64,000 bases of DNA from NCBI GenBank assembly GCA_017510405.1, contig JAFWNG010000019.1, forward strand, positions 17,790 to 81,789. Direction: 5' to 3'. This document shows, one piece after another, positions 51,966 to 63,966 of this stretch (the first letter of the stretch is position 1; the number at the start of each line of letters is the position of its first letter). This stretch comes from Solobacterium sp. (lineage in GTDB: Bacteria > Bacillota_I > Bacilli_A > Erysipelotrichales > Erysipelotrichaceae). The position numbers and the translations under genes are program-made. Below the pieces are notes generated by a model. The model worked only from the letters and a program-made list of their open reading frames with translations. It searched no databases and was not told the origin of the DNA.

Positions 51966-52487
51966 ATGAATCAGACTGTATTAGAGTCGAAAAAGGGCGT
52001 TGTTTCCGAAATCGGTGACAAGTTCAGCAACAGTTCATCTACCGTCGTCGCTGAGTATCGCGGTCTTACAGTAGCCGAGATCTCCGAACTCCGTAAGAGT
52101 CTGCGTGAAGAAGGCGTAGAGATGAAAGTCTACAAGAACACTCTCGCTTCCAGAGCTGCAGATGACAGAGGATTTGGTGAACTCAAAGAGATTCTGACAG
52201 GCCCGAACGCAATGGCATTCGGAAAAGATGAAACAGCCGCTGCACGCGTCATGGCAAAGTTTGCCAAGAAGCACAAGGCTCTTATTCTCAAGGGCGGTAT
52301 CGTAGAGGGCAAAGTCGTTGACGGAAAGACGATCAATGAACTGTCCGCACTGCCGAACAGAGACGGAATGCTGTCCATGCTGCTTTCTGTACTGAATGCA
52401 CCGTTATCCAAGTTTGCACGTGCTTTCCAGGCAGTAGCCGACAGCAAGGGTGGTTCTGCACCGGCTGAAGAAGCAAACGCAGAATAA
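51966..52487 (+). CDS. rplJ: Large subunit ribosomal protein uL10
   Basis: 173 residues. ESKKGVVSEIGDKFSNSSSTVVAEYRGLTVAEISELRKSLREEGVEMKVYKNTLASRA is the conserved rRNA-binding N-terminal domain. The C-terminal helix (SMLLSVLNAPLSKFARAFQAVADSK) carries the L7/L12 dimers. It forms the stalk base of the ribosome. AGGAAGGTG precedes the ATG. It is under the leader just upstream. Confidence 0.97.
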   Translation: MNQTVLESKKGVVSEIGDKFSNSSSTVVAEYRGLTVAEISELRKSLREEGVEMKVYKNTLASRAADDRGFGELKEILTGPNAMAFGKDETAAARVMAKFAKKHKALILKGGIVEGKVVDGKTINELSALPNRDGMLSMLLSVLNAPLSKFARAFQAVADSKGGSAPAEEANAE

Positions 52488-52520
52488 GCTGCACATAAGA
52501 TAGGAGGATAAAAGAAACTT

Positions 52521-52892
52521 ATGGCTAAATTAACAACAGAAGAGATCCTCGCATTCCTCGAGGAAGCTACAATTCTTGAAATCAACGAAGTCGTTAAGGC
52601 TATCGAAGAAAAATTCGGCGTCACAGCTGCTGCTGCAGTTGCTGCTGCTCCGGCTCAGGAAGAAGCAGTTGACGAAGGTCCGAAGAACGTTACAGTCGTT
52701 ATGACATCCTTCGGTGACAAGAAAGTCGCTGTTATCAAGGTCGTCAGAGAAATCACAGGTCTCGGACTTGTTGACGCTAAGAAACTGGTCGACGGCGTTC
52801 CGGCAGAGATCAAGAAAGACGTACCGGCTGACGAAGCTGAGAAGATCAAGAACTCTCTCACAGAAGCTGGTGCTACTGTTGAATTCAAGTAA
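52521..52892 (+). CDS. rplL: Large subunit ribosomal protein bL12 (L7/L12)
   Basis: 123 residues: N-terminal dimerisation domain ([32 protein letters not shown]), an Ala-rich hinge ([15 protein letters not shown]) and the factor-binding domain with [27 protein letters not shown]. It forms the flexible stalk recruiting translation factors. AGGAGG upstream; 33 bp after rplJ. Confidence 0.97.
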   Translation: MAKLTTEEILAFLEEATILEINEVVKAIEEKFGVTAAAAVAAAPAQEEAVDEGPKNVTVVMTSFGDKKVAVIKVVREITGLGLVDAKKLVDGVPAEIKKDVPADEAEKIKNSLTEAGATVEFK

Positions 52893-52917
52893 TCAGACAG
52901 AACGTAAAAGCGGAAAC

Positions 52918-52944
52918 AGCCGGCGGGTAAGACCGTCGGCTTTT
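52918..52944 (+). terminator. Intrinsic terminator after rplL
   Basis: AGCCGGCGG pairs with CCGTCGGCT (one G-U), followed by TTTT. The short T tract may allow partial readthrough to the methyltransferase and rpoBC. Confidence 0.75.
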
Positions 52945-52963
52945 CTTCCCTGCGGAGGAAACT

Positions 52964-53572
52964 ATGGCACATTACTTTACGGATAATACAGATATGGCAG
53001 AAAACCGCCGGGTCCATGAGGTCGAATTCGGTGACCGGATCTATTCCTTTACAACAGACAACGGCGTATTCTCCAAGACTGGTGCGGACAGGGGATCGAT
53101 GATTCTTCTGAAAGCAGTACTGAAAGGCAATGACGTTCGCGGTGATGTGCTGGATCTCGGCTGCGGGTACGGACTGATCGGCGTCATCGTAAAAAAAGAA
53201 AAGCCGGATGTCCGCGTAACAGCGGCAGATATCAATCCGCGGGCTGCAGAACTTGCCGCGCTCAATGCCGAAGCCAGCGGTGTGAAAACGGATGTGCGTG
53301 TGTCGGATTCCTTTTCACAGATCCCTGAACAGTTCGACTGTATTCTTGTGAATCCCCCGATCCGGGCGGGAAAACAGGTGATCTATCATATGTTCGAAGA
53401 AGCGTATGAACATCTTCGCATATATGGTACACTGTATACAGCAATTCGCCGCAAACAGGGAGCGGAAAGCGCAGTCCGGAAACTGGAAGAAGTATTCGGA
53501 AACTGCGAGATCGTCGAACGTGACAAAGGCTACTGGGTCTTAAAAAATACACGCTTGACGGATGGAAAATAA
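52964..53572 (+). CDS. RsmC-like class I methyltransferase
   Basis: 202 residues. SAM motif I is VLDLGCGYGLIG (about 64), and the catalytic NPPIRAGK (about 129) matches the RsmC/RsmD-like N-methyltransferases that modify guanine in 16S rRNA (m2G1207 type). Bacillota members usually sit between rplL and rpoB, as here. GCGGAGG precedes the ATG. Confidence 0.88.
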   Translation: MAHYFTDNTDMAENRRVHEVEFGDRIYSFTTDNGVFSKTGADRGSMILLKAVLKGNDVRGDVLDLGCGYGLIGVIVKKEKPDVRVTAADINPRAAELAALNAEASGVKTDVRVSDSFSQIPEQFDCILVNPPIRAGKQVIYHMFEEAYEHLRIYGTLYTAIRRKQGAESAVRKLEEVFGNCEIVERDKGYWVLKNTRLTDGK

Positions 53573-53674
53573 AATTGTAATATGTTAAATTGCATAAGAA
53601 GCCAATGGGGTGGGGGATTTATGCGCCCTTTTTGGCATTTATGGCGATATTAAGAAGACGAAAGGATGGCGTAC
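53573..53674 (+). promoter_or_regulatory. Gap before rpoB with GCCAA/TTGGC hairpin
   Basis: An imperfect hairpin joins GCCAA near 53601 with TTGGC near 53634, over a G-rich loop. No consensus promoter is evident. AAAGGA at 53661-53666 is the rpoB ribosome site and favours the ATG at 53675 over the one at 53666. Confidence 0.4.
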
Positions 53675-56600
53675 ATGGAAAATAAACAGACATACCGCGT
53701 AGTAAACTACGGAAAGAAGTCATCCCGCAGGGACTACTCCAAAGTCAGCAGCAGCCTGGATCTTCCCGATCTTGTGGAAATTCAGACCGCGTCCTTTGAG
53801 TGGTTTCGGGAACAGGGTATCAAAGAGGTATTCGATGATATCTACCCGATCTCTAACCATGCAGGAAATATCCGTTTGAAGTTTCTGGATTATTCGTTCG
53901 GAGAGCCGAAGTACTCGATCAGCGAGTGCAAGTTCCGGGAACTCAACTACTGTGCGCAGCTAAAAGCAAAAATGGAACTGGAGATCGTCGACCCGGAAAC
54001 CGGTGCCGTACTCCAGAACTGGGATGAGGTATTCCTCGGCGAGTTCCCGCTTATGACACCTTCCGGAACATTCATTATCAACGGTGCAGAACGTGTTATC
54101 GTTTCGCAGATCGTTCGTTCCCCGGGTGCGTATTTCGATGTACAGTCCGAAGAAAGAACCGGTAAGGATACATACACTTGTGAACTGATCCCGAGCCGCG
54201 GTACATGGCTTGAGTTCATGAGTGATGAAAAGAAAATGCGCCTTCTGAATGTCTCCATCGACAGAAGAAGAAAGATCCTGAGCACGATCCTGTTCAAGGC
54301 GATCGGCATGTCTCTGGACAAAACAACAAGTGATGACACAAACAATCCGGTCAAGATGGAAAAATTCCTGAAGGCCATGGGTTTCGCAGTCTATGACGAT
54401 GTTGTCGTTCCGGAAGAAAACAGAGAGCATCTCAATGATTATATGCTGCTGTATACTTCCATCTTCGGCAACTACGAGATCATTAAGAACACGCTTGCTT
54501 CCGATAAGACGAACTTTACGGAAGAAGCGCTGCTCGCTGTCTATGAAAACCAGCGTCAGGATGAGATCGCTACCCGCGAAGGCGCCCTGTCCCTCATGGA
54601 TGCCAAGTTCTTTGACTACCGCCGTTACGACCTGACAAAAGCAGGCCGCTACAAAGTGCGCAAGAAACTGAACATCCTGGACCGCATGGAAAACAACAAA
54701 CTGGCAGAAGATCTGGTCGGAGCTTCCGGAAAAGTCCTTTACCGCAAGGGTACTGATATCAAGAAGAACGAAAGAAACGCACTGCGTGACGAGATCAACA
54801 AAGGCATTAACTGCCGTGCTCTTCCGTTCGTGCACCGTTTCTCTCATCCGGTCACAGCTGTCATGGACACAACATGGAAAAAAGCTCTGGTAGGACGTAT
54901 TCTCGCAACTGACCTGGACGGCAAGAGCGAGAAGACCCAGCTCGAAATGGGTACCGTTCTTACCCCGGAAGATGTAAAGAATATCGCTAAGGAATTCACA
55001 GAAGTAACTGTTTATTCCGGCATTATCGCCACACCGGTCAAGGTGACGAATGAGAACGTCCGCGCCGTACTCGACTACGGTTCCAAGATGTTCGCAGTCG
55101 GCCGTATCACCGATAAGGGCGCTGATCTTACCGACGGCGACCTGCTTGTCGGCAGATATATTCCGGATATGGAACTCTCCGTTCTGACAGCGGAAGGCGA
55201 AGACTTCGTCACAAAAGCTGCGATGGAATCCACCGGCGTTACCGTATGGCTCGTCGGCGCATGCGTCCAGGAGATCGACATTATCGATAAGACCGGCGAA
55301 CGCGTCAAACTGTACGGAATCGATCCGCTGAACGACAAGCACACCATCACGATGTCTGACATGTACGCACTGTACAACTATGAACTGACAATGATCGGTT
55401 CTCAGGGTACAGTCGGCTCCCAGGATGACATCGATATGCTGGGCAACCGTCGTATCCGTACCGTCGGCGAACTGATCCAGAACCAGTTCCGTCTCGGCCT
55501 CACACGTATGGAACGTACTGTCAAGGACAGAATGTCCATGGCAGAGTCCGACAAACTGACGCCGAAGCAGCTGACGAATATCCGTCCTCTGACAGCAGCG
55601 ATCAAAGAGTTCTTCTCAAGTTCCCAGCTGTCACAGTTCATGGATCAGCAGAACCCGCTGGCAGAACTGTCAAATAAGAGACGTATCTCCGCACTTGGTC
55701 CGGGCGGTCTGACCCGTGAACGCGCAGGTTTCGAAGTACGTGACATTCACAACTCTCACTATGGAAGAATCTGCCCGATCGAGACACCTGAAGGACCGAA
55801 CATCGGTCTGATCTCTTACCTCACAACATATGCAAAAGTAAACGAATACGGTTTCATCGAGACGCCGTATCGTAAGGTAGTTGACGGCGTCGTTACCGAC
55901 GAAGTCCGCTACATGGCAGCTGACGAGGAAAACGATCACATCATTGCTCAGGCGAATGAGATCGAAAACGGACGTCTGAAGAACGAAAGCGTAGTTGCAC
56001 GTAAAGCCGGTGATACCATCATGGCTGACCGCGCAGATATTGACTACGCGGACGTATCTCCGCGTCAGATCGTATCTGTCGCGACTGCCTGCGTTCCGTT
56101 CCTGGAAAACGATGACTGTACCCGTGCTCTTATGGGTGCGAACATGCAGAGACAGGCAGTACCGCTTCTCAATCCGCACAGCCCGTTTGTCGGTACAGGT
56201 ATGGAACACTGCATTGCCCGTGACTCCGGTGCCGCATGCGTTGCGACCGCTCCCGGTATCGTTACTTATGTTGACGCTGACAAAGTCGTAGTCAGCGAAG
56301 ACGACGGAACAGAACATACTTATACACTGACAAAGTTCAGAAGATCCAATGCCTCCACATGTCTGAACCAGAGACCGATCGTTGAGGACGGCGAGCGCGT
56401 TGAGCGCGGCGATATCCTCGCCGACGGACCGGCAATGCAGAACGGAGAACTGGCTCTTGGTCAGAATGTCACGATCGCATTCATGACGTGGCACGGCTAC
56501 AACTACGAAGACGCCATCATCATGTCTGAACGCATGGTGGCAGAAGACGTCTACACATCTGTGCATATCGAAGTCTATGACATCGAGTGCCGTGAAACAA

Positions 56601-57838
56601 AACTCGGACCGGAGGAGATCACCCGCGACATTCCGAACGTATCCGAACACGTATGCCGCAATCTGGACTCCAGAGGCATCGTCATGGTCGGTGCGGAAGT
56701 CAAGGAAGGCGATATTCTTGTCGGTAAAGTAACTCCGAAGGGACAGAGCGAAGTATCTCCGGAAGAGAAACTCCTGCTTGCCATCTTCGGTGAGAAGTCC
56801 CGTGAAGTACGTGACAACTCTCTGAAAGTACCGCACGGCGGTGCCGGTATCGTACACTCCGTACGCGTATTCCGCAGAGATGAAGACCACGCGCTGTCCC
56901 CGGGCGTCAACGAAGTCGTAAAAGTATTCGTCGTCCAGAAGAGAAAGATCTCCGAAGGCGACAAGATGGCCGGCCGTCACGGAAACAAGGGCGTCATCTC
57001 CCGGATCAACCCGGTGGAAGACATGCCGTATCTCTCTGACGGAACTCCGATCGACATCATGCTGAATCCGTTCGGCGTACCGTCCCGTATGAACATCGGA
57101 CAGGTTCTTGAAGTTCATCTGGGAATGGCTGCCAAACAGCTTGGCGTCAAGTTCGCAACACCTGTCTTCGACGGTGTATCGAACGCGGATCTGAAGGACA
57201 TCATGGAAGAAGCCGGAACATCTCCGGACGGCAAATATGTTCTGTATGACGGAATGACCGGTGAAGCATACGATGAGCGTATCGCGGTCGGCGTCATGTA
57301 CATGATCAAGCTTGCTCACATGGTCGACGATAAGCTTCATGCCCGTGCGACCGGTCCGTACTCCCTCGTTACACAGCAGCCTCTGGGCGGTAAAGCTCAG
57401 AACGGCGGCCAGAGATTCGGTGAAATGGAAGTCTGGGCGCTGGAAGCCTACGGTGCATCTCATACACTGCAGGAGATCCTGACGGTCAAATCCGATGACA
57501 CGATGGGACGTACAAAGACTTACGAAGCGATCATGACCGGAAGAGACCTTCCGGCACCCGGTATTCCGGAATCCTTCCGGGTACTTGTTCACGAACTGCA
57601 GGCTCTTGCCATCGACGTAACGATGCTTGACAGTGAAGGCAACGAAATGGATCTGAAGCAGATGGAACAGGAAGAACTCGCGGAAGAGATCCGCATGGAT
57701 CTGGAACGCCAGAAGAATCCGAACATCCTGCCGGAAGAAGCCAAGCCTTCCTATCAGATCGACCTCGAAAACGATGTGCAGGAAGCTGCTTCCGTAGGAC
57801 TGGATGATTACGAAACAGTCTCCAATGACGAAGAGTAA
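53675..57838 (+). CDS. rpoB: RNA polymerase beta subunit
   Basis: 1387 residues from the ATG at 53675, eight bases after AAAGGA; the ATG at 53666 directly abuts that site. All core RpoB blocks are present, including the rifampicin region [17 protein letters not shown] (residues 647 on), [27 protein letters not shown], and the C-terminal [18 protein letters not shown]. At the position of E. coli His526 this protein has Asn667. The C-terminal acidic tail ([18 protein letters not shown]) is typical for Bacillota. It is followed 15 bp later by rpoC. Confidence 0.98.
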   Translation: MENKQTYRVVNYGKKSSRRDYSKVSSSLDLPDLVEIQTASFEWFREQGIKEVFDDIYPISNHAGNIRLKFLDYSFGEPKYSISECKFRELNYCAQLKAKMELEIVDPETGAVLQNWDEVFLGEFPLMTPSGTFIINGAERVIVSQIVRSPGAYFDVQSEERTGKDTYTCELIPSRGTWLEFMSDEKKMRLLNVSIDRRRKILSTILFKAIGMSLDKTTSDDTNNPVKMEKFLKAMGFAVYDDVVVPEENREHLNDYMLLYTSIFGNYEIIKNTLASDKTNFTEEALLAVYENQRQDEIATREGALSLMDAKFFDYRRYDLTKAGRYKVRKKLNILDRMENNKLAEDLVGASGKVLYRKGTDIKKNERNALRDEINKGINCRALPFVHRFSHPVTAVMDTTWKKALVGRILATDLDGKSEKTQLEMGTVLTPEDVKNIAKEFTEVTVYSGIIATPVKVTNENVRAVLDYGSKMFAVGRITDKGADLTDGDLLVGRYIPDMELSVLTAEGEDFVTKAAMESTGVTVWLVGACVQEIDIIDKTGERVKLYGIDPLNDKHTITMSDMYALYNYELTMIGSQGTVGSQDDIDMLGNRRIRTVGELIQNQFRLGLTRMERTVKDRMSMAESDKLTPKQLTNIRPLTAAIKEFFSSSQLSQFMDQQNPLAELSNKRRISALGPGGLTRERAGFEVRDIHNSHYGRICPIETPEGPNIGLISYLTTYAKVNEYGFIETPYRKVVDGVVTDEVRYMAADEENDHIIAQANEIENGRLKNESVVARKAGDTIMADRADIDYADVSPRQIVSVATACVPFLENDDCTRALMGANMQRQAVPLLNPHSPFVGTGMEHCIARDSGAACVATAPGIVTYVDADKVVVSEDDGTEHTYTLTKFRRSNASTCLNQRPIVEDGERVERGDILADGPAMQNGELALGQNVTIAFMTWHGYNYEDAIIMSERMVAEDVYTSVHIEVYDIECRETKLGPEEITRDIPNVSEHVCRNLDSRGIVMVGAEVKEGDILVGKVTPKGQSEVSPEEKLLLAIFGEKSREVRDNSLKVPHGGAGIVHSVRVFRRDEDHALSPGVNEVVKVFVVQKRKISEGDKMAGRHGNKGVISRINPVEDMPYLSDGTPIDIMLNPFGVPSRMNIGQVLEVHLGMAAKQLGVKFATPVFDGVSNADLKDIMEEAGTSPDGKYVLYDGMTGEAYDERIAVGVMYMIKLAHMVDDKLHARATGPYSLVTQQPLGGKAQNGGQRFGEMEVWALEAYGASHTLQEILTVKSDDTMGRTKTYEAIMTGRDLPAPGIPESFRVLVHELQALAIDVTMLDSEGNEMDLKQMEQEELAEEIRMDLERQKNPNILPEEAKPSYQIDLENDVQEAASVGLDDYETVSNDEE

Positions 57839-57853
57839 GGAGGATGCAGCACG

Positions 57854-60800
57854 ATGAATATTAACAACTTCAACGCTATTAAAGTCGGTTTGGCATCACC
57901 TGAGAAGATTCTGGAGTGGTCGCACGGCGAAGTAAAAAAGCCGGAGACGATCAACTACCGTTCTCAGAAACCTGAGAAAGAGGGTCTGTTCTGCGAAGCA
58001 ATCTTCGGTCCGACAAAGGACTGGGAGTGCCAGTGCGGTAAGTACAAAAAGGCTCATTTCCAGGGAAAGACCTGCCCGAACTGCCATGTTGACGTGACCA
58101 GAAAGATCGTTCGCCGTGAACGTATGGGTCATATCACGCTGGCAGCGCCGGTCGCACACATCTGGTATCTGCGCGGCATTCCGTCCCGCATGAGCCTTCT
58201 GCTCGACGTAGCACCGAAGAGCCTTGAACAGGTCGTCTACTTCGTATCCTGGATCGTAACCGATCCGGGCGACACGGACGATCCGGCCCTGCGCTATAAG
58301 AGCATCCTGTCCGAAAGTGAATACCGGACAAAGAAAGCTGTAAACAAAGACAAATATTTCGAGGCAATGACAGGCGCTGCAGCAGTCGAAAAACTGCTCA
58401 AAGACCTGTCTCTCACCCGGAATATCTATGGTGAAGAAAACCCGGAAGGCAAGACCAATCTGCAGGTCGAGTTCGAACTCGTCCAGGCCGAACTGGAAAA
58501 AGCCAAGGGCGACAAGCGGAAAAAGCTGATCAAGAGACTTGAGACGATCGAGTCCTTCCTGAACAGCGACAACCGTCCGGAATGGATGGTACTCAATGTA
58601 CTGCCGGTCATTCCGCCGGATCTCAGACCGATGCTGCAGCTGGACGGCGGCCGTTTCGCCACCAGCGACCTCAACGATCTGTACCGCCGTGTCATCACCA
58701 GAAACAACCGTCTGAATAAACTGCTGAGCCTCGGCACACCGGCAATCATCGTTCAGAACGAAATGCGTATGCTGCAGGAAGCTGTAGACGCTCTGATCGA
58801 CAACGGACGCCGTTCCAAAGCCATTACCGGTGCGGGCGGCCGTGCCCTGAAGTCCCTCTCACATTCTCTGAAGGGTAAGCAGGGTCGTTTCCGTCAGAAC
58901 CTTCTTGGTAAGCGTGTCGACTTCTCCGGCCGTTCCGTTATTGCAATCGGACCGACTCTGAAGATGTGGCAGTGCGGTCTGCCGAAAGAAATGGCGATCC
59001 AGCTCTACAAGCCGTTTATTATCAATGAACTGGTCAACCAGGGAATGGCACCGAATCCGCGTACAGCGGAAAAGATGATCACAAAACAGGAATCCCGCGT
59101 CTGGGACGTTGTTGAACAGGTCATCGTTAACCACCCGGTATTCCTGAACCGTGCTCCGACACTGCACAGACTTGGTATCCAGGCATTCTTCCCGAAACTC
59201 GTAGAAGGCCGTGCGATCCGTGTTCATCCGCTCGTATGTCCGGCATTCAACGCCGACTTCGACGGTGACCAGATGGCCGTCCATCTTCCGCTGTCCGAAA
59301 TGGCACGTGCCGAGACGGAAATTCTCATGCTCGGTTCCAACAACATTCTCGGTCCGAAAGACGGTAAGCCGATCGTTACACCGGGACAGGACCTCGTTCT
59401 GGGCAACTTCTATCTGAACATGGAAGAGACCGCTGAAGAGTTCTACCGCAAGGCAGACGCTCTCGAAGCGATGGGTGAGCTTGCAGAAGCTGACCGCTGG
59501 AGAAGATACGGTGACAACGAAGGTCACGTATTCAAAGATATCAACGAGATCCTGATGGCATATCAGACTGGTGTCGTACATCTGCATACACGTATTGCGC
59601 TGCCGGCATGCAAGGTCCACAAGACCTCATTCACGGAAGAACAGAACAATTCGTATCTGCTGACAACAGTCGGAAAGATCATCTTCAACGATGTTCTTCC
59701 GCCGGAGTTCCCGTATGTCAACGAAGTCAATGCAGAAACACTGAAGAGAACGCCGGATTCCGAGTTCGTTCCGATCGGCACAGATATCCGCAAGGAGATC
59801 CAGAGCCGTCCGATCCACTCTGAATTCAAGAAGGGCAGTCTCGGCGATCTGATCGCAGCTGTCTTCGAAATGAAGCGTACAGACGGAACCAGTGACATTC
59901 TGGACGGTCTGAAAGATATGGGTTACCTGTATTCAACACTTGCAGGCATGACCGTTGCCCTCAGCGACATCAGCGTCGCTCCGGACAAGGAACGTCTGGT
60001 CGAATATGGTAAGAACGAAGCAGAGATCCTCAACAGACAGCGTGACAGAGGACTCCTTGATGACAAGGAATGGGAAAGCAAGTTCCAGAGTCTTTGGGAA
60101 AACGTCAAGAACGATGTCGGTACCTCTCTGATGGAATCCCTGCCGCGTATGAACCCGATCAAGATGATGTCCGATTCCGGTGCCCGCGGAAACAAGAACC
60201 ACTTCACACAGCTCGCCGGTATGCGCGGTGTCATGGGCCGTCCTACACAGTCCAAGTCCCGTAAGGAATACCAGCCGTCCATCATCGAAGTTCCGATCTA
60301 CTCGTGCTTCCGTGAAGGAATGAGCGTATCCGAGTTCTTTATTTCCACACACGGTGTACGTAAGGGTCTGACCGATACAGCTCTGAAGACTGCTGAATCG
60401 GGTTACCTGACACGTCGTCTGGTCGATGTTGCCCAGGAAGTCATTATTAACGAAGAAGACTGCGGAACAGAGCGTTCCTACCTTGTAGAAGCGCTTGTTG
60501 ACCGCAAGAACAACCTGAATACATCTGTAGAAAAGCTGTATGACCGTATCGTCGGCAGATATACGCAGGAAGCAGTTACCGATCCGAATACCGGTGAAGT
60601 CATTGTGGACGCAGATACCTACCTGACAGATGACCTGGCTGACAAGATCGTCAAAGCCGGTGTTACAAAGGTCTATATCCGCAACGTATTCACCTGTGAA
60701 TCCAAGAACGGCATCTGCCGCAAGTGCTACGGCCGCAACATGGCTACCGGCAAACTCGTTGAAGAAGGCGAAGCAATCGGTGTCATGGCCGCACAGGCAA

Positions 60801-61819
60801 TCGGTGAACCGGGTACTCAGCTGACAATGCGTAACTTCCACACCGGTGGTGTTGCGACAAAGTCCGGTGATATCACGCAGGGTCTTCCGCGTGTCGAAGA
60901 ACTGTTCGAAGCACGTCAGCCGAAAGGTATGGCAGTCATTTCCAAGGTCGACGGTGAGATCGTAGAGATCATCCCGGCCGGTGAAGACAAGAACGGCAAC
61001 AAGACCGGTGCCATTATCAAGATCCGTGAATTTACGGCAGAAGACAGTGACAATACACCGAGAGAAGGCGCAGAGGCAGATGAATCCAATGAGCCGAGAA
61101 CGATCGAGCACAAGTGCGATGTCAACCACGTACTGCGCGGAAACATCAAGGAAGGTGCAGTGGTCCATGCCGGTCAGAAACTGACAGAAGGCCAGATCGC
61201 TCCGAAGGAACTGCTCGAAGTCGCCGGCGTAAGTGCCGTACAGGAATATATCCTGAAAGAAGTCAAAAAGGTGTATAACGCTCAGTCGATCGATATCTCC
61301 GACAAGCATCTGGAAGTAATGATCCGTCAGATGCTGAAGAAGGTCAAAGTCACTGAGGGCAACGATTCCGGTCTTTCCAAGGGACAGACTCTCAGCCTGG
61401 CCCGTATGACCGAGATCAACGACCATCTCATCCTTGAAGACAAGGTACCGGCACAGTACAAGCCGATCCTGCTCGGTATCTCCAAGAGTGCTGTAGAAAC
61501 AGACTCCTTCCTGTCAGCCGCTTCCTTCCAGGAAACAACACGTGTCCTGACAGAAGCTGCTGTAAAGGGCAAGGTCGATAAACTTGAAGGTCTGAAGGAA
61601 AATGTCATCATCGGTAAACTGATCCCGGCTGGTACCGGCAGACAGTTCGACCGTGAGACATCCCGCCGGATCGAAAAGAGAGCTGCAGAACTGAAGGCGA
61701 TCCGCGAAGAAAAGAACAACAAGCGCAGAGAAGACCTGGCAAACTCCAAGAGTCTTCCGGAAGGCGTTGTCGGCGGAGAAGAAACACAGGTCTTCGCACC
61801 TGTCGGCTCTGACGAATAA
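57854..61819 (+). CDS. rpoC: RNA polymerase beta' subunit
   Basis: 1321 residues. The N-terminal zinc ribbon is [21 protein letters not shown] (about 57-79), the catalytic Mg loop [12 protein letters not shown] is at about 465, and the second zinc site includes [16 protein letters not shown] (about 955). The trigger-loop region [19 protein letters not shown] and the C-terminal AAAVKGK-type region follow. AAGGAGG overlaps the rpoB stop, so translation is coupled. It ends at a strong terminator. Confidence 0.98.
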   Translation: MNINNFNAIKVGLASPEKILEWSHGEVKKPETINYRSQKPEKEGLFCEAIFGPTKDWECQCGKYKKAHFQGKTCPNCHVDVTRKIVRRERMGHITLAAPVAHIWYLRGIPSRMSLLLDVAPKSLEQVVYFVSWIVTDPGDTDDPALRYKSILSESEYRTKKAVNKDKYFEAMTGAAAVEKLLKDLSLTRNIYGEENPEGKTNLQVEFELVQAELEKAKGDKRKKLIKRLETIESFLNSDNRPEWMVLNVLPVIPPDLRPMLQLDGGRFATSDLNDLYRRVITRNNRLNKLLSLGTPAIIVQNEMRMLQEAVDALIDNGRRSKAITGAGGRALKSLSHSLKGKQGRFRQNLLGKRVDFSGRSVIAIGPTLKMWQCGLPKEMAIQLYKPFIINELVNQGMAPNPRTAEKMITKQESRVWDVVEQVIVNHPVFLNRAPTLHRLGIQAFFPKLVEGRAIRVHPLVCPAFNADFDGDQMAVHLPLSEMARAETEILMLGSNNILGPKDGKPIVTPGQDLVLGNFYLNMEETAEEFYRKADALEAMGELAEADRWRRYGDNEGHVFKDINEILMAYQTGVVHLHTRIALPACKVHKTSFTEEQNNSYLLTTVGKIIFNDVLPPEFPYVNEVNAETLKRTPDSEFVPIGTDIRKEIQSRPIHSEFKKGSLGDLIAAVFEMKRTDGTSDILDGLKDMGYLYSTLAGMTVALSDISVAPDKERLVEYGKNEAEILNRQRDRGLLDDKEWESKFQSLWENVKNDVGTSLMESLPRMNPIKMMSDSGARGNKNHFTQLAGMRGVMGRPTQSKSRKEYQPSIIEVPIYSCFREGMSVSEFFISTHGVRKGLTDTALKTAESGYLTRRLVDVAQEVIINEEDCGTERSYLVEALVDRKNNLNTSVEKLYDRIVGRYTQEAVTDPNTGEVIVDADTYLTDDLADKIVKAGVTKVYIRNVFTCESKNGICRKCYGRNMATGKLVEEGEAIGVMAAQAIGEPGTQLTMRNFHTGGVATKSGDITQGLPRVEELFEARQPKGMAVISKVDGEIVEIIPAGEDKNGNKTGAIIKIREFTAEDSDNTPREGAEADESNEPRTIEHKCDVNHVLRGNIKEGAVVHAGQKLTEGQIAPKELLEVAGVSAVQEYILKEVKKVYNAQSIDISDKHLEVMIRQMLKKVKVTEGNDSGLSKGQTLSLARMTEINDHLILEDKVPAQYKPILLGISKSAVETDSFLSAASFQETTRVLTEAAVKGKVDKLEGLKENVIIGKLIPAGTGRQFDRETSRRIEKRAAELKAIREEKNNKRREDLANSKSLPEGVVGGEETQVFAPVGSDE

Positions 61820-61824
61820 AAAAG

Positions 61825-61872
61825 AAAGAGAAGCAATGTGCCAAAAACGGCGCTGAAAGCTTCTCTTTTTTT
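61825..61872 (+). terminator. Intrinsic terminator of rpoBC operon
   Basis: AAAGAGAAGC (61825-61834) pairs with GCTTCTCTTT (61859-61868), then further T. Confidence 0.9.
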
Positions 61873-61969
61873 GTGTTTTTGTCATATCAGCGCCTTATGC
61901 TCGCATGTTTTTGTTCATCCTTTGTCTGCCAGGTGGTAAAATAAGACCAATTGTTCTGGAGGTAACTAT

Positions 61970-63808
61970 ATGTGCGGCATTGTCGGATATAACGGAATGA
62001 AACAGGCGGCGCCGATCCTGCTGGACGGCCTTGAAAAGCTGGAATACCGGGGATATGACTCTGCAGGACTTGCAATACGTGACGGGGAAAAGAAACCGGA
62101 AGTCGTCAAATCAAAAGGCAGACTGCGTATTCTCTCGGAAAAAACGAATAACGGTGCAGCAGTTCCGGGAAACTGCGGAATCGGACATACACGGTGGGCG
62201 ACCCATGGCGAACCGTCGGAAAACAATGCCCATCCGCATATTTCCGATGACCGCTGCGTAACGGCTGTGCACAACGGCATCATTGAGAATTATCAGGAGA
62301 TCCGTGACAAGCTGAAACGCCACGATTATCGTTTTTATTCCGCGACAGATACGGAAACGGCAGTAAAACTGATCGATTACTATTACAAAAAGTACAGACA
62401 GGGACCGGTCGACGCCATTGCGAGAATGATGATGCGTGTGCGTGGATCGTATGCCCTCGCAGTCATGTTTGACGACTATCCGGATGAGATTTTCCTTGCC
62501 CGCAAAGACAGCCCGATGATCGTAGGCGTAACTGACGGCGAAACATTCATCGCTTCCGACGTCCCGGCCATTCTGAAACATACAAGAACTGTCTACTATA
62601 TCGGCAATATGGAAATCGCCCGTGCCGGTAAAGGCGAAGTGACATTCTATAACATTGACCAGGAAGAAGTGGAAAAAGAGCCGGTCACGATCGAATGGGA
62701 TGCCGAAGCAGCGGAAAAAGGCGGCTTTGAGCACTTCATGATGAAAGAGATCCATGAAGAGCCCCGGGCAGTGGCAGATACTCTGAACTCCCTGATCCAT
62801 AATGATGATATCGATCTGAGCGAAAGCGGACTGAATGATGATGTGCTCAGAGAGATCCGGCAGATCTATATTGTCGGATGCGGCTCGGCAAGTCATGTCG
62901 GCTACGCAGCGCAGTATACGATCGAAGAAATGGCAAAAGTGCCGGTACGTGTGGAACTGGCGTCCGAATACCGTTACCGTTCAGCACTGCCGCTGGACAA
63001 CACTCTGCTGATCGTGATCAGCCAGTCCGGTGAGACGGCGGACAGCCTTGCGGCGCTGCGCATTGCGAAAGAACGCGGCATCCGCACGCTGGCGATCGTC
63101 AATGTCATTGGCTCGTCCATTGCCAGAGAAGCGGATCATGTCCTCTATACGATGGCCGGCCCGGAAATCGCCGTAGCCACTACAAAGGCCTACAGCGCCC
63201 AGTTAGCGGCCGTTTATCTCATCGCGATGAAACTCGCGTTTGCGAGAAAAGCGATCGATACAGAGGAATTTACACATCTTCTCGGCGTTATTCAGTCGAT
63301 CCCGGATAAAATGACGCGCGTTCTGGAAGACAAGGAAAGAATCCAGTGGTTTGCGGCCAAATTCTCGAATGCCAGAGATATCTTCTTCATCGGAAGAGGC
63401 ATGGATTATGCGATTGCCATGGAAGGCAGCCTGAAGATGAAGGAGATCAGCTACATTCACTCCGAAGCATATGCGGCCGGAGAAATGAAGCACGGTACGA
63501 TCAGCCTGGTGGAAGACGGCACGCTCGTAGTAGGTATCTGCACACAGCAGGATCTCTACGAAAAGACAAGATCGAATATGGTAGAGGCCAAATCCCGCGG
63601 TGCGTATCTTATGGGACTTACGACATACGGTAATTACGCGATCGAAGACACGGCGGATTTCACCGTATATATTCCCCGCACAAGCAGGTATTTCGATGCC
63701 GTTCTGGGAATTATCCCCCTGCAGCTTCTCGCATATTATGTAAGTGTATCCAGAGGTCTTGACGTCGATAAACCGCGGAATCTTGCGAAGTCTGTAACAG
63801 TTGAATAA
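61970..63808 (+). CDS. glmS: Glutamine-fructose-6-phosphate aminotransferase
   Basis: 612 residues. The N-terminal nucleophile is Cys2 (MCGIVGYNG), with GLEKLEYRGYDSAG and GIGHTRWATHGEPSE forming the glutaminase domain. Two SIS domains follow, the first with SQSGETADSLAAL. The C-terminus PRNLAKSVTVE is invariant in GlmS. It makes glucosamine-6-phosphate for peptidoglycan. The 97 bp between the rpoC terminator and the ATG leave no room for a glmS ribozyme, so control must differ from the usual Bacillota mechanism. GGAGGT lies before the ATG. Confidence 0.97.
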   Translation: MCGIVGYNGMKQAAPILLDGLEKLEYRGYDSAGLAIRDGEKKPEVVKSKGRLRILSEKTNNGAAVPGNCGIGHTRWATHGEPSENNAHPHISDDRCVTAVHNGIIENYQEIRDKLKRHDYRFYSATDTETAVKLIDYYYKKYRQGPVDAIARMMMRVRGSYALAVMFDDYPDEIFLARKDSPMIVGVTDGETFIASDVPAILKHTRTVYYIGNMEIARAGKGEVTFYNIDQEEVEKEPVTIEWDAEAAEKGGFEHFMMKEIHEEPRAVADTLNSLIHNDDIDLSESGLNDDVLREIRQIYIVGCGSASHVGYAAQYTIEEMAKVPVRVELASEYRYRSALPLDNTLLIVISQSGETADSLAALRIAKERGIRTLAIVNVIGSSIAREADHVLYTMAGPEIAVATTKAYSAQLAAVYLIAMKLAFARKAIDTEEFTHLLGVIQSIPDKMTRVLEDKERIQWFAAKFSNARDIFFIGRGMDYAIAMEGSLKMKEISYIHSEAYAAGEMKHGTISLVEDGTLVVGICTQQDLYEKTRSNMVEAKSRGAYLMGLTTYGNYAIEDTADFTVYIPRTSRYFDAVLGIIPLQLLAYYVSVSRGLDVDKPRNLAKSVTVE

Positions 63809-63823
63809 GCATAAAAAACAACG

Positions 63824-63859
63824 AAATTCGGTTATTTGAAAAAATATCCGAATTTTTTT
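63824..63859 (+). terminator. Intrinsic terminator after glmS
   Basis: AAATTCGG (63824-63831) pairs with CCGAATTT (63848-63855), followed by a T tract. Confidence 0.88.
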
Positions 63860-63869
63860 CAAAAAGTAC

Positions 63870-63898
63870 TTGAGTGTGGGATCGTAAGGTGGTATATT
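63870..63898 (+). promoter_or_regulatory. Upstream tandem promoter at window end
   Basis: TTGAGT (63870-63875), 17-bp spacer, TATATT (63893-63898). With the next entry it forms a P1/P2 pair of the kind seen before rRNA operons. Confidence 0.75.
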
Positions 63899-63966
63899 AA
63901 CAAAGCGCTGAAAAAAACAGGATAGCCCAGGCGGTAAGAAAAAGCCGGAGGGGATGAAAAAAGCTG

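Noticed and set aside
55670..57592. A 640-codon open frame on the minus strand inside rpoB
   Set aside because: It lies entirely opposite the strongly conserved rpoB frame; the protein has no recognisable motif and is rich in Cys, Phe, Arg and Val as expected from the reverse complement of rpoB codon use.
59933..61426. A 497-codon minus-strand open frame inside rpoC
   Set aside because: Same reasoning as for rpoB: a shadow of biased codons in a conserved gene, with no ribosome site or promoter.
61885..61900. AGCGCC near glmS as a glmS ribozyme core
   Set aside because: The hexamer alone is not enough; the space to the ATG is too short and the downstream conserved helices are absent.
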